Of a DNA stretch of 64,000 nucleotides, positions 24,905 through 35,996 are shown one piece after another; position 1 is the first letter of the stretch; each line of letters starts with the position of its first letter. The notes under the pieces are model-generated. The model ran no database searches and was not told the DNA's origin. It saw only the letters and a program-made list of their open reading frames with translations. The stretch comes from Rosa chinensis (lineage: Eukaryota; Streptophyta; Magnoliopsida; Rosales; Rosaceae), in the NCBI RefSeq assembly GCF_002994745.2, contig NC_037092.1, positions 88,016,398 through 88,080,397 of the forward strand, read 5' to 3'. Made by a program: the position numbers and the translations under genes.

Positions 24905-25215
24905 GGATTCATTTTAGAGTTGTTGATTGAATCCCATCGACGGCCTTGTCGAGTAGGCGCCCTTGTCGTCGTCTTCGAGAAGCTGAAGCAAAGACTTCGG
25001 AGCCTTCTTCTTGAACTCGATGCCGCCGATTTGTAGCCGAGTAAAGAGGTCCCGGATAAAGAAGCTGAGATTCTCTTTATCCGACCTGGAACCCGGATGT
25101 GACAAAATGATGGAGGAACGCGGCGGATCTGAGCAGCAAGTTGAGGTCCTGGAGTTGGTTGGTGAGGGACGCAGCAGCGCTGGAGAGTGGAGAGGAGGCT
25201 GGGCTGGAGAGTGGA
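24905..25215 (-). pseudogene. Captured fragment resembling an ARM-repeat protein gene
   Basis: On the minus strand, a frame near 25210-25090 reads 'LQDLNLLLRSAAFLHHF'. After a frame change it continues as 'RDLFTRLQIGGIEFKKKA' and 'LLQLLEDDDKGA' (frame 25105-24914). The pattern Leu-x-x-Arg-Leu-Gln-Ile-Gly...Ala-x-x-Ser-Leu-Leu-x-Leu-Leu-x-x-Asp-Asp-Lys is typical of the N-terminal part of plant armadillo-repeat (vacuolar protein 8-like) proteins. The fragment lies within the MULE ends, so it was probably picked up by the element. It is broken and not expected to make an ARM protein. Confidence 0.5.
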
Positions 25216-25495
25216 GAAGAGGGGATTCTCGGCGACGGAGGTGTGGCTTTTGAATTTTAGGTCTGCCTAAACACCCGTAATATGGACATTTCGCAATTGG
25301 AAAGGCTTACGTGGCTCTGAGTTGGCGTTGACTTTAATGCCACGTCAGCCTACAAATGGAGCAATTAGACGGAATGTATTGATCAGATGAAAATTGTGAC
25401 TTCAGGAACTTTTCAGATTAAATGAAAACGTCAAGGACTGAAATGAGACAAGAGTCAGAGTACATAGACTAAACAAAATTTAATCCATGTATTAT

Positions 25496-26847
25496 TTAGC
25501 TAGACTTCAAACTTTCAAATTGAATCCTCCAATACAAATGATTTGAATCTTTCCATGTATCATTTAGATTTTGGATGGCCAAGAAAGAACCAAATTTTGA
25601 TTTGGTGCTATATAATTGACTAAAAATTATCAAAAAACAAAAAAAAAAGTTTTTGATCATAATATGCTCTCTACTGGAAATTTCCCTCCAACAAGAAGTA
25701 CCAACCAGCCGTCCCTTCCCACCAATAACGAAACAATTTTCTTCCCATCTTTACCCTTCCCTACTCATCTAAATTACTTCGCTTCTGTTCCTCTGTTCTT
25801 CCCAAAGTCAATTCCCACCTCACTTCTTCTCCTATAGCTCATCATCAATGGCCTCATCTATCGCCCAAATCTCTCTCTACCTTCTACTCCTAACCCTCTT
25901 CTCAGAAACCCAATTATCTCAATCCCTCAGAGACCTCCTAACCCTTTTTGTGTGATTGAACTTGAATGTGGGAAATGTTTATGCCATTTGTGTTGATAAC
26001 CAAATCAATGTATCAAACAAAGGAAAAGGAAGATAATGTTTTCGATTTGTTTTTTTAGGTTATTTAGAGCAATAATTGCAGGATCAATAGATTCTTGTGG
26101 TCATTTTGAATTTTTAATAGGAGAATTGTGATGAATTATTTGCTAAAATCATCTTGTTGAACCTATGTTATGTCTTTCCTTTCCATATTTTTGAGGTTAT
26201 GATGAGAAGAAGTTTTTCCATTTTCCTTTCCAATCAAAAACTTGCTTATTTTGATAAAGATAATGTATGTGAGAAGTTTGTAGTGTTTTACTCCAACCCT
26301 GCATGTCTGAAGGCTTGGAATCTCAAGTTTCGTACTTGCATCATGTTTGTCTGTGTGCATTTTTTTATGAAGGCCATAGAAAGGCACTTGACCTATGTAT
26401 TGCAACGGTTGCTTGAATAGTCGAATCCTATTTCACTTGGTATCACACTTTCACTCCATCTATGATCTAATTCTTGAGGCCAATGCTCATATGGGTGGGT
26501 TCAGGGTTAGGAGGATAGTTATCAGCCCCATTTTTTCCCTCCCAAAGATAAAAGTTATTGGCCCCATCTCGTGCCCTGTCTAGGAAGTTTAGGTGATTAG
26601 TGAAGTTATATCTGGTGTGTCGTTATGCTCTTTGTACTATTGGTCATTGTTTCTCTAAATTAATTGTTTAGTAAAGATTGAAGTTGCAATGTCCAATGAA
26701 ATTGCAAGGTCCTTTTTAAGCAAGATATAGTGGAGCAGATATTCTTATTAAAATAAAAAATAAAAATAAAAATGATGCCAATAGTTCTTGAAATTGTTAT
26801 TTTTGTCATTGATCCTTTATTAAACACTGAGCAGACAATTCTAATTC
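25496..26847. other. Unique-looking sequence between the MULE and a Copia element
   Basis: No complete gene is seen. Plant promoter-like pyrimidine-rich sequence at 25680-25840 precedes a short signal-peptide-like frame (25848-25955). The remaining small frames (26154-26583) lack recognisable domains. Confidence 0.4.
25848..25955 (+). CDS. Possible first-exon fragment encoding a signal peptide
   Basis: The context ATCAATGGC starts a 35-codon frame that reads Met-Ala-Ser-Ser-Ile..., a leucine-rich hydrophobic core and a possible cleavage region before 'QSLRDLLTLF'. This looks like a secretory signal peptide at the beginning of a longer gene, with splice donors of the GTGTGA type nearby. No continuation was identified, and a Copia element interrupts the sequence 900 bp downstream, so it may be a gene remnant. 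The product is unknown; a short secreted protein family such as DUF538 is one weak possibility. Confidence 0.25.
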   Translation: MASSIAQISLYLLLLTLFSETQLSQSLRDLLTLFV

Positions 26848-27023
26848 TGTTGTAGGAGAATAGAATTGTGTGTTTATTATTGATAATAGGAGCCCTTATA
26901 TAGGGAGTTACAAGGTATACAAAAGGTAAGAGAATCCGAATACAATTGAATACCTATAACGCTTTCCTATTACAATCCTAAACCCTAGTTTGTAGAGGCA
27001 CACTATGTCGACATTCTTCAACA
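26848..27023 (-). repeat. 3' LTR of the Copia element (left)
   Basis: 176 bp, TGTTGTAGGAG to CTTCAACA on the plus strand, TATA-like sequence near 26895-26905. Paired with 32821-32996. Confidence 0.9.
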
Positions 27024-30000
27024 CTCCCCCTTGTGCCGCTCAAACTTGGTGATGACGCATTGATCGTTGCCTCGTTAAAAACCTTGTCAGGTAACAAAAA
27101 CCCTGTGGGACAAAAATAACCCTGGTCGAAGGACAAAAAGAGCACAACACATCCTTCACTCTTCGAGATCGAACATGTAGACATCATGCCTCCCTCTAAT
27201 GTCAATATCTCCCCCTGATTGCTACAATCATGGGAGTTCGGATAACTTTTTCAATCCGATGCTCTTCACATGTTTCTCGAAGATGAATTTTGGTAACGAC
27301 TTAGTAAATAAGTCCGCTACATTATCCTCTGATCGGATTTGGTTCACTTCAATATTTAGAAATGCTTGTTGTCATTTTGATGGAGGGGAGGAGGAGCACG
27401 GAAGGTGGCATTTTGCCTTGTGGGGTCCGATCCAACACTTCCGTCATCTCTTTTCTCTGTAGGGATAGAACAAGCCCATATCAATCGTACCTCTCAAATA
27501 TCGAAAGATTGTCTTTATACCAATCTAATGGCGTTGCGTTGGCGCGGGGCTATGTCTAGCCAACAAGTTCATAATACTTGAGGTGTCCGGTCTTGTATTG
27601 AGCTAAGTACAATAATGCGCCTATTGTACAAAAGTAAGCACTTCTGCTATTAACACGTCTTCGTCATCATTCCTGGGACGAAACGGATCCCTTTTAGGGC
27701 CAAGACTACAGACGACCATGGGAGTGCATTTTTGACTTTATCAAAATGCCTAAGCATCTATTGACACGGTATACAAGTTCTGAATCTAGACAAAACCGTG
27801 TTCTCCCAAGGTCCTTCCTCTCAAACTCGGATTTCAGGTGTTCAGCGGTTTCCCTTAACTCTCAAGGGTTCCAATTATGTTTATTAACATAAACCGCAAC
27901 AATTGCAAATCCAGAACTTGTCATGGAAACGCATGGGCATAGTTCATCATATCCCTTCCCAATCAAGTAGTCATTTTAGTGAGCATTTCAACCTCGTTAC
28001 AAATGCGCTCCGTGGTCTAGAGCCACTTGACTTGGGTAAATAAAGTCCACAAGAATCCCCATAGAGATACGTAGTGACCACATTCGTAAGCTGCATGTTC
28101 AGTTATTTGGAATCTACCAAATTGATAAGGTAGTGGAGTGCAATGACATCCATTACGAGAGAGTATGTCTTGTCGTAGTCGATTCCAGGGAGTTGTGAGA
28201 AACCTTGCGCCATAAGGCGAGATTACCATCTCTTTTTCTCATCACGCTATCTAACGAAGACCTATTAATGTCAATAGGTTTTATGTTAGGAGGTGTTGGC
28301 ATCTCATGCCCGAAATCCTTCCTCTTCGTTAGTGAATCCAATTCAACCTGGATCGCATCTTTCCATTTAAGCCAATTTTCTCTACGTTGGCATTCTTCAA
28401 CGGAGTAAGGTTCGATGTCATTGGTCTCAGTAATTCCACGTCCTCATATACACTAGTGTAGTTCGTAGAGATCTCTATATTCTCAGGAATTGGTTCTAAC
28501 ATTGAAGCGTCCCCCAACAATGTCTCTTGGACATAACCACAATCCAAAATATTCTCATGAGATGGATTTTGAGTATCAATGATCAATGGATCAAGTTGTG
28601 CCAAACTCGCTCTCTTTTTAGGGCGAGAATCCATTGAACCTATGGGTCTCCTACTCTCTCTAGCGGAACCCATGACCTATGACGCCATTATGCCACCTTT
28701 GTGGCATCACCATACTACCATCCATGGTAATGGTGCAGTACCCATCTTCTCTAGGTGGCACCATGTCCTCTTGTGGGGACATCAATCCTTGCAGGCATGT
28801 TTGCAGCAGGTATATGTGATCTCGTCACTTTTAGAGGATCAAGATGAGACATAGTGGGGACAGACCACGACAATTCCTGTCGTTTCTGTAGAACATTGAC
28901 GTTCTAATCTCCCCCTAACGACGGGAAGACTGTCTCATCAAAGTGACAATTCGCAAATCCAGCGAAATAGAGATCGCCTGTCAAGGGTTCTACATAGCGG
29001 ACTTATAGTTGGAGACTCATGTCCAACAAATATATATATATATATATATATGCATTCGTTGCAATGACTCATGTTGATGCGCTATGGCGGCGCAATTGGC
29101 ACATAAACCGCACACTCAAATATGCATAAATACGAGATATTAGACTCGAACCCAGTCACTAGCTGTAACGCAAATAAAAGTTGAGTGGCTGCTATGAGTC
29201 GTAGACGAATTAGCATAGCTGCATGCGATATTGCATAACCCAAGCGGAAATATTGGTGCGCATTACCAATGTCCGGGCTACCATCGTAGTCATTTAATGG
29301 TGGCTTTTCTGCTAGACCAATTGGGTGTGTACGTGGGAATATGATACTTGATATCAATACCCAATGATATGCAATAGTCATCGAAAATTGTCGATATAAA
29401 CTCTCTAGCATTATCAAGTCAAATTGACTGAATGGGATGATCTGGGTAGTGAGCCCATAGCCATATGTTATGTGCTAGGAGTGTAGTATAAGCAGCATTA
29501 CGAGTGGATCATGGCACAACACGTGACCAGCGTGTTTGCATATCAACCAACACCATAAAACATCTATACGGTCCGCAAGTTGGTTGATCAAATCCATAGA
29601 ATTCCCTTAGATTCTTTGTAAGAATGGAATTATTTCCTCAATCTCCTTTGCATAGGATGGTCTCAATCCTAAATAACAGGCTTTACAGAACGAAACATGG
29701 GCTTTATAATCAACCAATGAAGGTTTTGGTGAAGCCATAATGTCACAATAGACTTGAGAAGTAGAGAGAGGAGTTTATGGCGTCAATGCCATGTATTTGC
29801 CGCAGGGGGTAGGCGGCGCCGGCCATGTATGGCCGGTCTTTGCACAATCATGGGGCCATGAGGCGCATGTGCAGCTCCTCGAACCAATTCGTGGTTCTTA
29901 CTTTTCTTCGTTCTGAAAATGGATGTCCGTGTAAAGTTTTTAATACACGGATCATCATGTCAAAGCCTATATGTGTCAAAATCCCATAAGTCGTCTCTCA

Positions 30001-30480
30001 TGACATGGTTGGATTCAATAACTCAAATAGTGGTTGCATACAACCCACTAGAGCGACACATAAGTTTCTCTAATACTCGTTTATGTCTGTAGTCATTAGA
30101 GGTGATGCAAAGGAACTCTGTCCATTCTCATAATGTGTTTCCACATGAAAACCATTGGCACTTATATAATAAAGTTCGAATTAAGGTATGTCCAAGACAT
30201 TAAGTAAAATAATTGACACTTTATTAATAGCCAATGATTACATCAAAGTTTCCAAAATCTAATCCAAAATAAAATCAAAGTAAGACACATTGTAGTCACT
30301 CTATCCATTTGGTAACTCCAATCAAATATGACCAGGAAAGTAGAGAGAGATGTTGGTGGAGCGAGGCTCTCTTAAGTACCAATAATCTCAATGACTTTCC
30401 TAGACATCATATTTTATTGGGTCCACCACATAAGAAAGAGTTAAGACAATTGTCATTTACTGACGAAGGCAAACTGCCAT
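27024..30480 (-). pseudogene. Eroded Copia pol (integrase to RNase H)
   Basis: The minus strand from about 30400 down to 27030 is where pol of this Copia element should be. Only short open fragments remain, for example 29417-29082 and 28673-28329; the latter has the Pro/Asp-rich look of the integrase-RT linker. No catalytic motif survives in an open frame long enough to quote. A TA microsatellite interrupts it near 29030-29051. Confidence 0.6.
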
Positions 30481-30514
30481 TACAAAAGTTCTTGGAAAAA
30501 TAAAAAGGACTAAT

Positions 30515-31614
30515 CTAATCAAAGTCTGTTGCATCCATGTGCACTTCATCTTCAGCTTTGAAGTCCTCTATGGTGAGATTGAAATCTCCACCATCTTCTT
30601 CTTCTTCTGCAAGGTACACTTCTTGCTCTCTCAGGTCCCTATATGCCCTGTATCTTGCAGCTAGTTCCTCGCTTACCTTGCATTGCTTGAACCAATGCTC
30701 AATTGATCCACATCGATGACACTCATCATTGTGGTTGCCTCCCTTTAATTGAGGTGCACATTGAGGGCGTTCCCTAGGAGGGTTGGTGCCACCACCACGA
30801 CCCATTGAGCCACCATTACGGCTAGGGATACCACGACCCCCTCTCCCACGTGTGGCATTACCACCACGTGTATCCACACCTAACTTGATGTTTCCTTCCT
30901 GGTTAGGGCGGTTATATGGGCCCATACGTCCCTCATGTCCCCCATTCTTAGGGTACCGCTCCTTGCGCCCTCCTTTGGGTGCATTATAATTCGCCTCATG
31001 AATGCTCTTAGTTCCATTGGGCCTTAATTATAATTCCTCACGAGTATGTTATCATGTTTCTCAACTACAGATATAACATTGATAAGCTGATGAAACCTCG
31101 TGATCCGTCCAGCATTGACTTCAGTACAGTATTACTTTGATACCACAATGGCTGAAACGGGGAAGGTGGAGAGAGTTTTCTCAATTAGCTCTTGCTCTGT
31201 GACAGGTTGTCCACAAAACCTCAACATGGACTGTATGCGAAGAGCTTCTGAATTATATTCAGCAACAGACTTGAAATCAGCAAAGCGCAGGTTGTTCCAT
31301 TGAACCTTCAAGTCAGGGGGGAGGGAATCTTGGACATTGCCAAAGCGCTCTTCTAGCGCTACCCATAGCTCTCTTGCATTCTTGATCGACATATACTCCA
31401 ATCTGAGTGCCTTGTCCATATGGCGTCGCATCAAGATAACTGCTTGAGCATGCTTTGTAGGTGTTTGCACGAACACAAGATCCGAGTTAGGCGCCTGGAT
31501 TATGGGTAATATTCCCTTTGACGTGAGATGGTTCTCAACATCGGTTACCCAACTGTGGTAATCTGAGCCTGTTATGTCAAGCATGGGAAAGTCGAGTCTA
31601 GGTTCATTCGACAT
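30515..31614 (-). pseudogene. Copia gag with CCHC knuckle, frameshifted
   Basis: ATG at 31614 opens 'MSNEPRLDFPMLDITGSDYH', a Copia gag N-terminus. The UBN2-like helical core follows ('ALEERFGNV', 'LRFADFKSVAEYNS') to 31132. The frame is lost between about 31130 and 30930. It resumes as an Arg/Gly-rich nucleocapsid (30925-30515) with the knuckle Cys-x2-Cys-x4-His-x4-Cys (CHRCGSIEHWFKQC) and an acidic tail. It would form the particle shell and bind RNA; here it is broken. Confidence 0.85.
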
Positions 31615-32820
31615 CCTGAAAATAAGAAGAGAAGATATATTAGTTTCGGAGTTAAACTTCCACGAAAACTAAAACAATAAAATTTCCGAGCTATGCTACC
31701 AAGAAATCAATTTCCAAGGATCTCTTTTGGATTAGACCAAACAATAATGTTTTAATATGGTCACAATTTTATGCTTACGGACGCTCTTAGTCCAAGCATT
31801 GTGAACGCTCTTAGTTCACACGAACACTCTTAGTTCGTTTAATTATGAACACTCTTAGTTCATACGAACACTCTTAGTTCGTTAAGCGTGAATCCCCACA
31901 ATTCCGCTTTGTTAAATATCAAAATCATTTGGCAACATATATTCCAATATTTGCAGAAAATAAAAGGAATTTAAATACAAGAAAGCAGCAACCTTAATTA
32001 TAAAAACTTACGTGATTGTTCTTGGCTTGAAGACACGCGCGTGTTGATGCAGGCGTGTAGCTAAATTAAGATTGCTGGAATCTGGTCGGAAATTGGCAGT
32101 TGGTGGGCTGCCCTTCTCCTTTCCTTTTTTTTTCTTCTTTCTCTTCTTCCTCCCTTTTTTTTCTTCTTTCCGGGCCCAGCCCTTCTCCCTTCCTTTTTTT
32201 TTCTTTCTTCCTCCTCTTTTTTTTTTGGGCCCAGCCCTTCTCCCCCGTTTTTTTCTTTCTTCCTCCTTTTTTTTCTTTCCGGGCCCAGCCGGGTTCCCTT
32301 TTCTTTTCTTTCCTTTTTTTTCTTTCTTTTTTCTTCCTTTTCCTTCGGTCTTCTTCTTCTTTCTTTCTTTGCGTCTTCTTCTTCTTCCCTCTGTTTTCTG
32401 AGTTTTTTTTTTCTTTCGCTGCAGGGGGCTGCAGCTAGCGGTGTGGCTAGGCAAGCTGGCTACGGCTGCGGGGCTGATGGGCTGCTCGACTACAAGTCTA
32501 CGAGGGTGCTAGGATGGTTGCAGGTCGGGCTGCTGGGATAGGCAAGGCGCGGGGCTACTGGGCGGGGCAGGAGGCAGCAGGTGTTGCAAGGCAGCACTGG
32601 TGGCCGGCGTCCGGGCGCGGGGGCGCTCGGGAGGAGGCCGGCCGGGCTGGGCTACTGGGTTTGCAGGTACTGCTGGAGAGGTCCGGCCGGTGAGGTGAGG
32701 TGAGGCTGAGGCTGAGGCCGGAATGGAGATTTTTTTTGTTTTTGTTTTGGGTTGGCGGCAGAGAAGAAAAATGTTTTTTTTCTTTTTCTGAAGCTAGGGT
32801 TAGAACTCGCGCTGATAACG
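31615..32820 (-). other. Copia 5' leader: short tandem motifs, pyrimidine tracts and GC-rich stretch
   Basis: Between the 5' LTR and gag. It includes 'GAACACTCTTAGTTC(G/A)' units repeated at 31785-31885, a purine-rich (minus strand) block at 32095-32420 with three GGGCCCAGCC copies, and a GC-rich block at 32430-32720. The Lys-rich minus-strand frame (32454-32008) and the Phe/Ser-rich plus-strand frames only reflect this composition. The leader of about 1.2 kb probably holds the packaging region. Confidence 0.6.
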
Positions 32821-32996
32821 TGTTGTAGGAGAATAGAATTTTGTGTTTATTATTGATAATAGGAGCCCTTATATATGGAGTTACAAGGTATACAAAAGGT
32901 AAGAGAATCCGAATACAATTGAATAACTATAACACTTTCCTATTACAATCCTAAACCCTAGTTTGTAGAGGCACACTATGTCGACATCCTTCAACA
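32821..32996 (-). repeat. 5' LTR of the Copia element (right)
   Basis: 176 bp, paired with 26848-27023, followed by the TSD copy AATTC at 32997-33001. Confidence 0.9.
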
Positions 32997-33001
32997 AATT
33001 C

Positions 33002-33676
33002 TGAGTTAATAAACTTTGGCAGCATGCATAATCAGCAAATTCTTCAAGTGTTCATAAACCAAGACCAAATTTGCAATTTTTAAGCTCTAAACCTTCTATA
33101 TCGTGTTGCTATTTGTTGTGAGTAGAAGGCTCTTGCATGAACATCCAGCTTCTTAGCCGAGTGTTTTCTATTTGAAGAAAATTCTTTAACCCTAATTTAT
33201 CCCAGAGAATGTGTTCCCATTTAAAAGTTAAAAGTGCTTTTTTTTTTGGCTCCTATCATCTTCCTTTGTGTGATTAGGCTTGAATGATTTATGCTAATCT
33301 TTGGTGGACTAATGTAGTTTCCTTAATGGTGTTGCAGGTAGAAAGAACTAAATGGAGTTGGCATTGGAAGAAGAATAAAGTGTGCATATGTTTGTCTGTT
33401 GCAAGAATTTTATGCTTGTTGCTCTCAAGTTCTCTCCACATGCACAAGTGGCTTACAGAAGCAAGTGTATGTGCATATGAATTTCTTGTTAGTTGCCACA
33501 AAAAGAAATAATGTATTGTTATTTCCTCTGTGTGTCAACTACAAGCACTGATCTACACTATGAATTATAAGTAAATATATGTGAAAATTTCATGCTTGTC
33601 AATGAAAATTTGTGGGAATGTTTTATTATGATTATTACAATAAGAGTAGTAGAGTACTATGTCTACTATCTAAATT
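33002..33676. other. Intergenic sequence downstream of the receptor gene
   Basis: No supported gene. A 75-codon plus-strand frame (33284-33511) and its complement have no recognisable domain. The part next to 33677 should hold the receptor gene's 3' UTR. Confidence 0.4.
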
Positions 33677-35926
33677 CTAAACAAACCTTCTCTTTATGCT
33701 TGCCATACGCTTTGCTATCATCACATGGAACCTGTCTTTTACATTGTCTAGGAAATGGTAATATGCATGCCTCCACTTTCTCATCAGCACTAAAGGACCA
33801 CAGACTCCCCAAAATCCTGTAATGCACCCAAGTGTTACAAAAACATAAAACCATGGAATTTGATGCTCCTTGGTGCCTGCATCTTGGGTGCTCATATCAG
33901 GTGCATCAACACCCTTTGTTGTCTGACACTTATTTGGCAGTGGGGCACCACAAAGTTTCAGATTCCCCTCAAATGCAGAAGCATTGAAACTTTGGAGTTG
34001 AGTGCTTGATGGTATTGGTCCTCGGAGATTATTGTACGAGACATTGAAACTTGATAAGAAATTAAGACTTGTGAATGATGCTGGGATTTTTCCGGACAAA
34101 TGGTTCATGGAGAGATCCAGTATCTCAATGTTCTTCAGGTTAGATATTTGGTCTGGAATGTTGCCGGAGAAATTGTTAGCACTAAGATCCAGCACTCGGA
34201 GAAGCTGCAATTGGCCAATCTCAATAGGTATATTCCCGCTAAGGCGATTGTGACTTAGGTATATAACTGGGACATAAGGTATATAATTGTACTGTAAAGG
34301 TTTTGCATCAGCACTAGGATGATAGTAGACAGGCAGTTCAAGATAAAAACGACCTACTTGAGTTACAGTTTGTGCAGATACTAACATAGGTAGTGTGCAC
34401 AATTCCTTTGGAAATTCTCCAGAAAGTTGGTTGAAGTCCATGAATAAAGTTTGCAGCCTTGGAAGAGTCCCGAGCCAACTTGGAATTGAGCCAGTGATTC
34501 TGTTGTGACTCAGACCCAAGACCTGTAACATTTTCAGCTTCGATAGCCATGAGGGAATTATACCACTAAGGTTACATGAACTCAAATCTAAATGTCGAAG
34601 ATTTTGAAATCCATTAAAATCTGCCATTTCAACACCGTTCGGCATTTCCTCACCTAAAAAACTAGATCCCAACGAAACGAGTACGAGACGTTTGCAACCC
34701 ATCAGTATCTTCATTGCCCCTGTCAAATTGGTCAAACCTTTGTTCGAACCAAGTGAGAGGTAGGACAGGGATTTCAATGAAAGAATTTCAGGCTGTATTT
34801 GAACCTCTAGATTATTGTAGTTCACATGAATTGCTTTCAAGAACTTGCACGAGTAGATGCTTCTCGGCAAGATACCAAAGAAGTTATTTTTCCGCAAGCC
34901 AAGTTTACTAAGTTGGCTAAGTTTGGAAAAATTGAGCATGGAGAGATCACCTCCTAAGTTGTTGGTTCCCAAACGTAGTTCAACGAGGTTTGTGCAATTC
35001 ATCAGAGACAGGGGCAATGAACCTTCCAGATAGTTGAAATCAAGGAGTATGTGTTTCAACTTTGAGAGCTTCCCAAGATGGAGTGGGAGCACACCACTCA
35101 ATTGGTTATAGGAGAGGTCAAGGGTTGTGAGGTTGGTGAGGTTGGAAATTTTATCACTCACTGCTCCATACAATGAATTTTGAGGTAGTGAAATCTCTTC
35201 AAGTGTGGTAAAATTAAACATATCTTCTGGAAGCGATCCTGACAAGTAATTGTGACCAGCACGGAAGACCTGCAGTTTAGAACACCTCCCCAATCCAGAA
35301 GATATACTACCATTGAAATTATTGAAGGAAAAATCAAGGTGTCGTAACGAGGAAGAAGGAGGACGACAAATAGAGGATGGAATAGGACCTGAAAAGGTGT
35401 TGTTACTGACATTGAAACTAGTCAAATTCCAAGCTTGTTGGAAAAAAGAAGATGAAACTGCACCGTGTAAACGATTGCTGGAAAGATCCACCATCCGAAT
35501 ATGACTAGATGGTAGAGAAGATGGTAACACTCCAATAAGAAGGTTATAGCTCAAATCTAGGATTTCGAGATCATTCAAGGACAAGAAGAATTCAGTTTGA
35601 TCTAGAGAACCAGAGAGTGAATTGTGGGAGAGATTCAAGTGAGTGAGATGTGTGAGATTTGCAAGTGATGATGAGGGGAAAATACCTCCTTTTAGTTTGA
35701 GCCCTTTGGAGGGTAATTGCAAATGGGTGACCCAACCATCTCGATTACAAGTAATGCCTTCCCAATTGCAACAATCAGCGGAAGTCCAATTCAACTGAGG
35801 AGGAGACAGAGTGAGAGCTAAGAACAGCAGAGAGCTGCGTTCGCTTTGGTTGCAAGCATGAATGTTTTCAAATATGATATTGGAAGAGAATATCAAGAGC
35901 AAGAAGGAAGGGAATGCATGAGCCAT
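33677..35926 (-). CDS. LRR receptor-like protein, RLP2/RFO2-PSY1R type, intact
   Basis: A cell-surface receptor without a kinase, predicted to sit in the plasma membrane and bind a peptide or other extracellular ligand. The start is the ATG at 35926 (context ACCAAATGGCT); the eight codons upstream begin with TTG and are not used. The 749-aa product has a signal peptide (about residues 1-27), a paired-cysteine N-cap (CNQSERSSLL, CCNWEGITC, about 27-62), about 20 leucine-rich repeats with plant-type 'LxGxIP' spacing, an island before the last four repeats (about 505-545, 'LELPVYYHPSADA') like that of PSY1R and PSKR1, a Cys-pair C-cap, one transmembrane helix (about 690-714) and a 35-residue basic tail. 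The gene has a single exon. Kinase-less relatives in Arabidopsis are RLP2 and RLP3 (RFO2, Fusarium resistance). A role in immunity or growth-peptide signalling is inferred. Confidence 0.92.
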   Translation of the reverse strand: MAHAFPSFLLLIFSSNIIFENIHACNQSERSSLLFLALTLSPPQLNWTSADCCNWEGITCNRDGWVTHLQLPSKGLKLKGGIFPSSSLANLTHLTHLNLSHNSLSGSLDQTEFFLSLNDLEILDLSYNLLIGVLPSSLPSSHIRMVDLSSNRLHGAVSSSFFQQAWNLTSFNVSNNTFSGPIPSSICRPPSSSLRHLDFSFNNFNGSISSGLGRCSKLQVFRAGHNYLSGSLPEDMFNFTTLEEISLPQNSLYGAVSDKISNLTNLTTLDLSYNQLSGVLPLHLGKLSKLKHILLDFNYLEGSLPLSLMNCTNLVELRLGTNNLGGDLSMLNFSKLSQLSKLGLRKNNFFGILPRSIYSCKFLKAIHVNYNNLEVQIQPEILSLKSLSYLSLGSNKGLTNLTGAMKILMGCKRLVLVSLGSSFLGEEMPNGVEMADFNGFQNLRHLDLSSCNLSGIIPSWLSKLKMLQVLGLSHNRITGSIPSWLGTLPRLQTLFMDFNQLSGEFPKELCTLPMLVSAQTVTQVGRFYLELPVYYHPSADAKPLQYNYIPYVPVIYLSHNRLSGNIPIEIGQLQLLRVLDLSANNFSGNIPDQISNLKNIEILDLSMNHLSGKIPASFTSLNFLSSFNVSYNNLRGPIPSSTQLQSFNASAFEGNLKLCGAPLPNKCQTTKGVDAPDMSTQDAGTKEHQIPWFYVFVTLGCITGFWGVCGPLVLMRKWRHAYYHFLDNVKDRFHVMIAKRMASIKRRFV

Positions 35927-35988
35927 TTGGTGATAAAGCTTCACTAGCAAGTCTGTTCGTTGTCTAGATCAGATTTCACTCACGTTTG

Positions 35989-35996
35989 TATTTATA
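35989..35996 (-). promoter_or_regulatory. TATA box of the receptor gene
   Basis: TATAAATA on the minus strand, about 63 bases upstream of the chosen ATG. This gives a short leader of about 30-35 nt and supports the start at 35926 rather than the TTG at 35950. Confidence 0.6.

Larger units (their letters stand above)
17659..25495. mobile_element. Mutator-like element (probable Pack-MULE), split by an LTR element
   Basis: The ends at 17668 and 25486 form long terminal inverted repeats: GGATTAAAT(T/A)(A/T)TGTTTAGTC followed by a further 40 or so similar bases. They are flanked by a perfect 9-bp direct repeat ATGTATTAT (17659-17667 and 25487-25495), the target-site size of Mutator-like elements. 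Taking out the LTR element at 17727-23898 leaves about 1.64 kb. No transposase is seen. The interior is unusually gene-like and GC-richer on the right, and includes a fragment resembling an ARM-repeat protein gene, which fits gene capture. Confidence 0.85.
26843..33001 (-). mobile_element. Degenerate Copia LTR retrotransposon, minus strand
   Basis: Two 176-bp LTRs (26848-27023 and 32821-32996) are flanked by the TSD AATTC (26843-26847 and 32997-33001). Gag lies near the right LTR on the minus strand, so transcription would run leftward from 32996. Next to the right LTR, on the minus strand, CGTTATCAGCGCGAG resembles the primer site seen in many plant Copia elements. Next to the left LTR, GGGGGAGTGTTG-type purines form the polypurine tract. 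Gag is broken once and pol is badly eroded. The LTRs differ at about five of 176 positions. Confidence 0.9.

Noticed and set aside
32008..32454. Lys/Arg-rich 148-codon minus-strand frame and Phe/Ser-rich plus-strand frames
   Set aside because: Translation of a purine/pyrimidine block in the Copia leader; composition, not a gene.
35927..35950. N-terminal extension of the receptor gene from 35950
   Set aside because: The first codon there is TTG. The ATG at 35926 has good plant context and fits the TATA box distance and the signal peptide.
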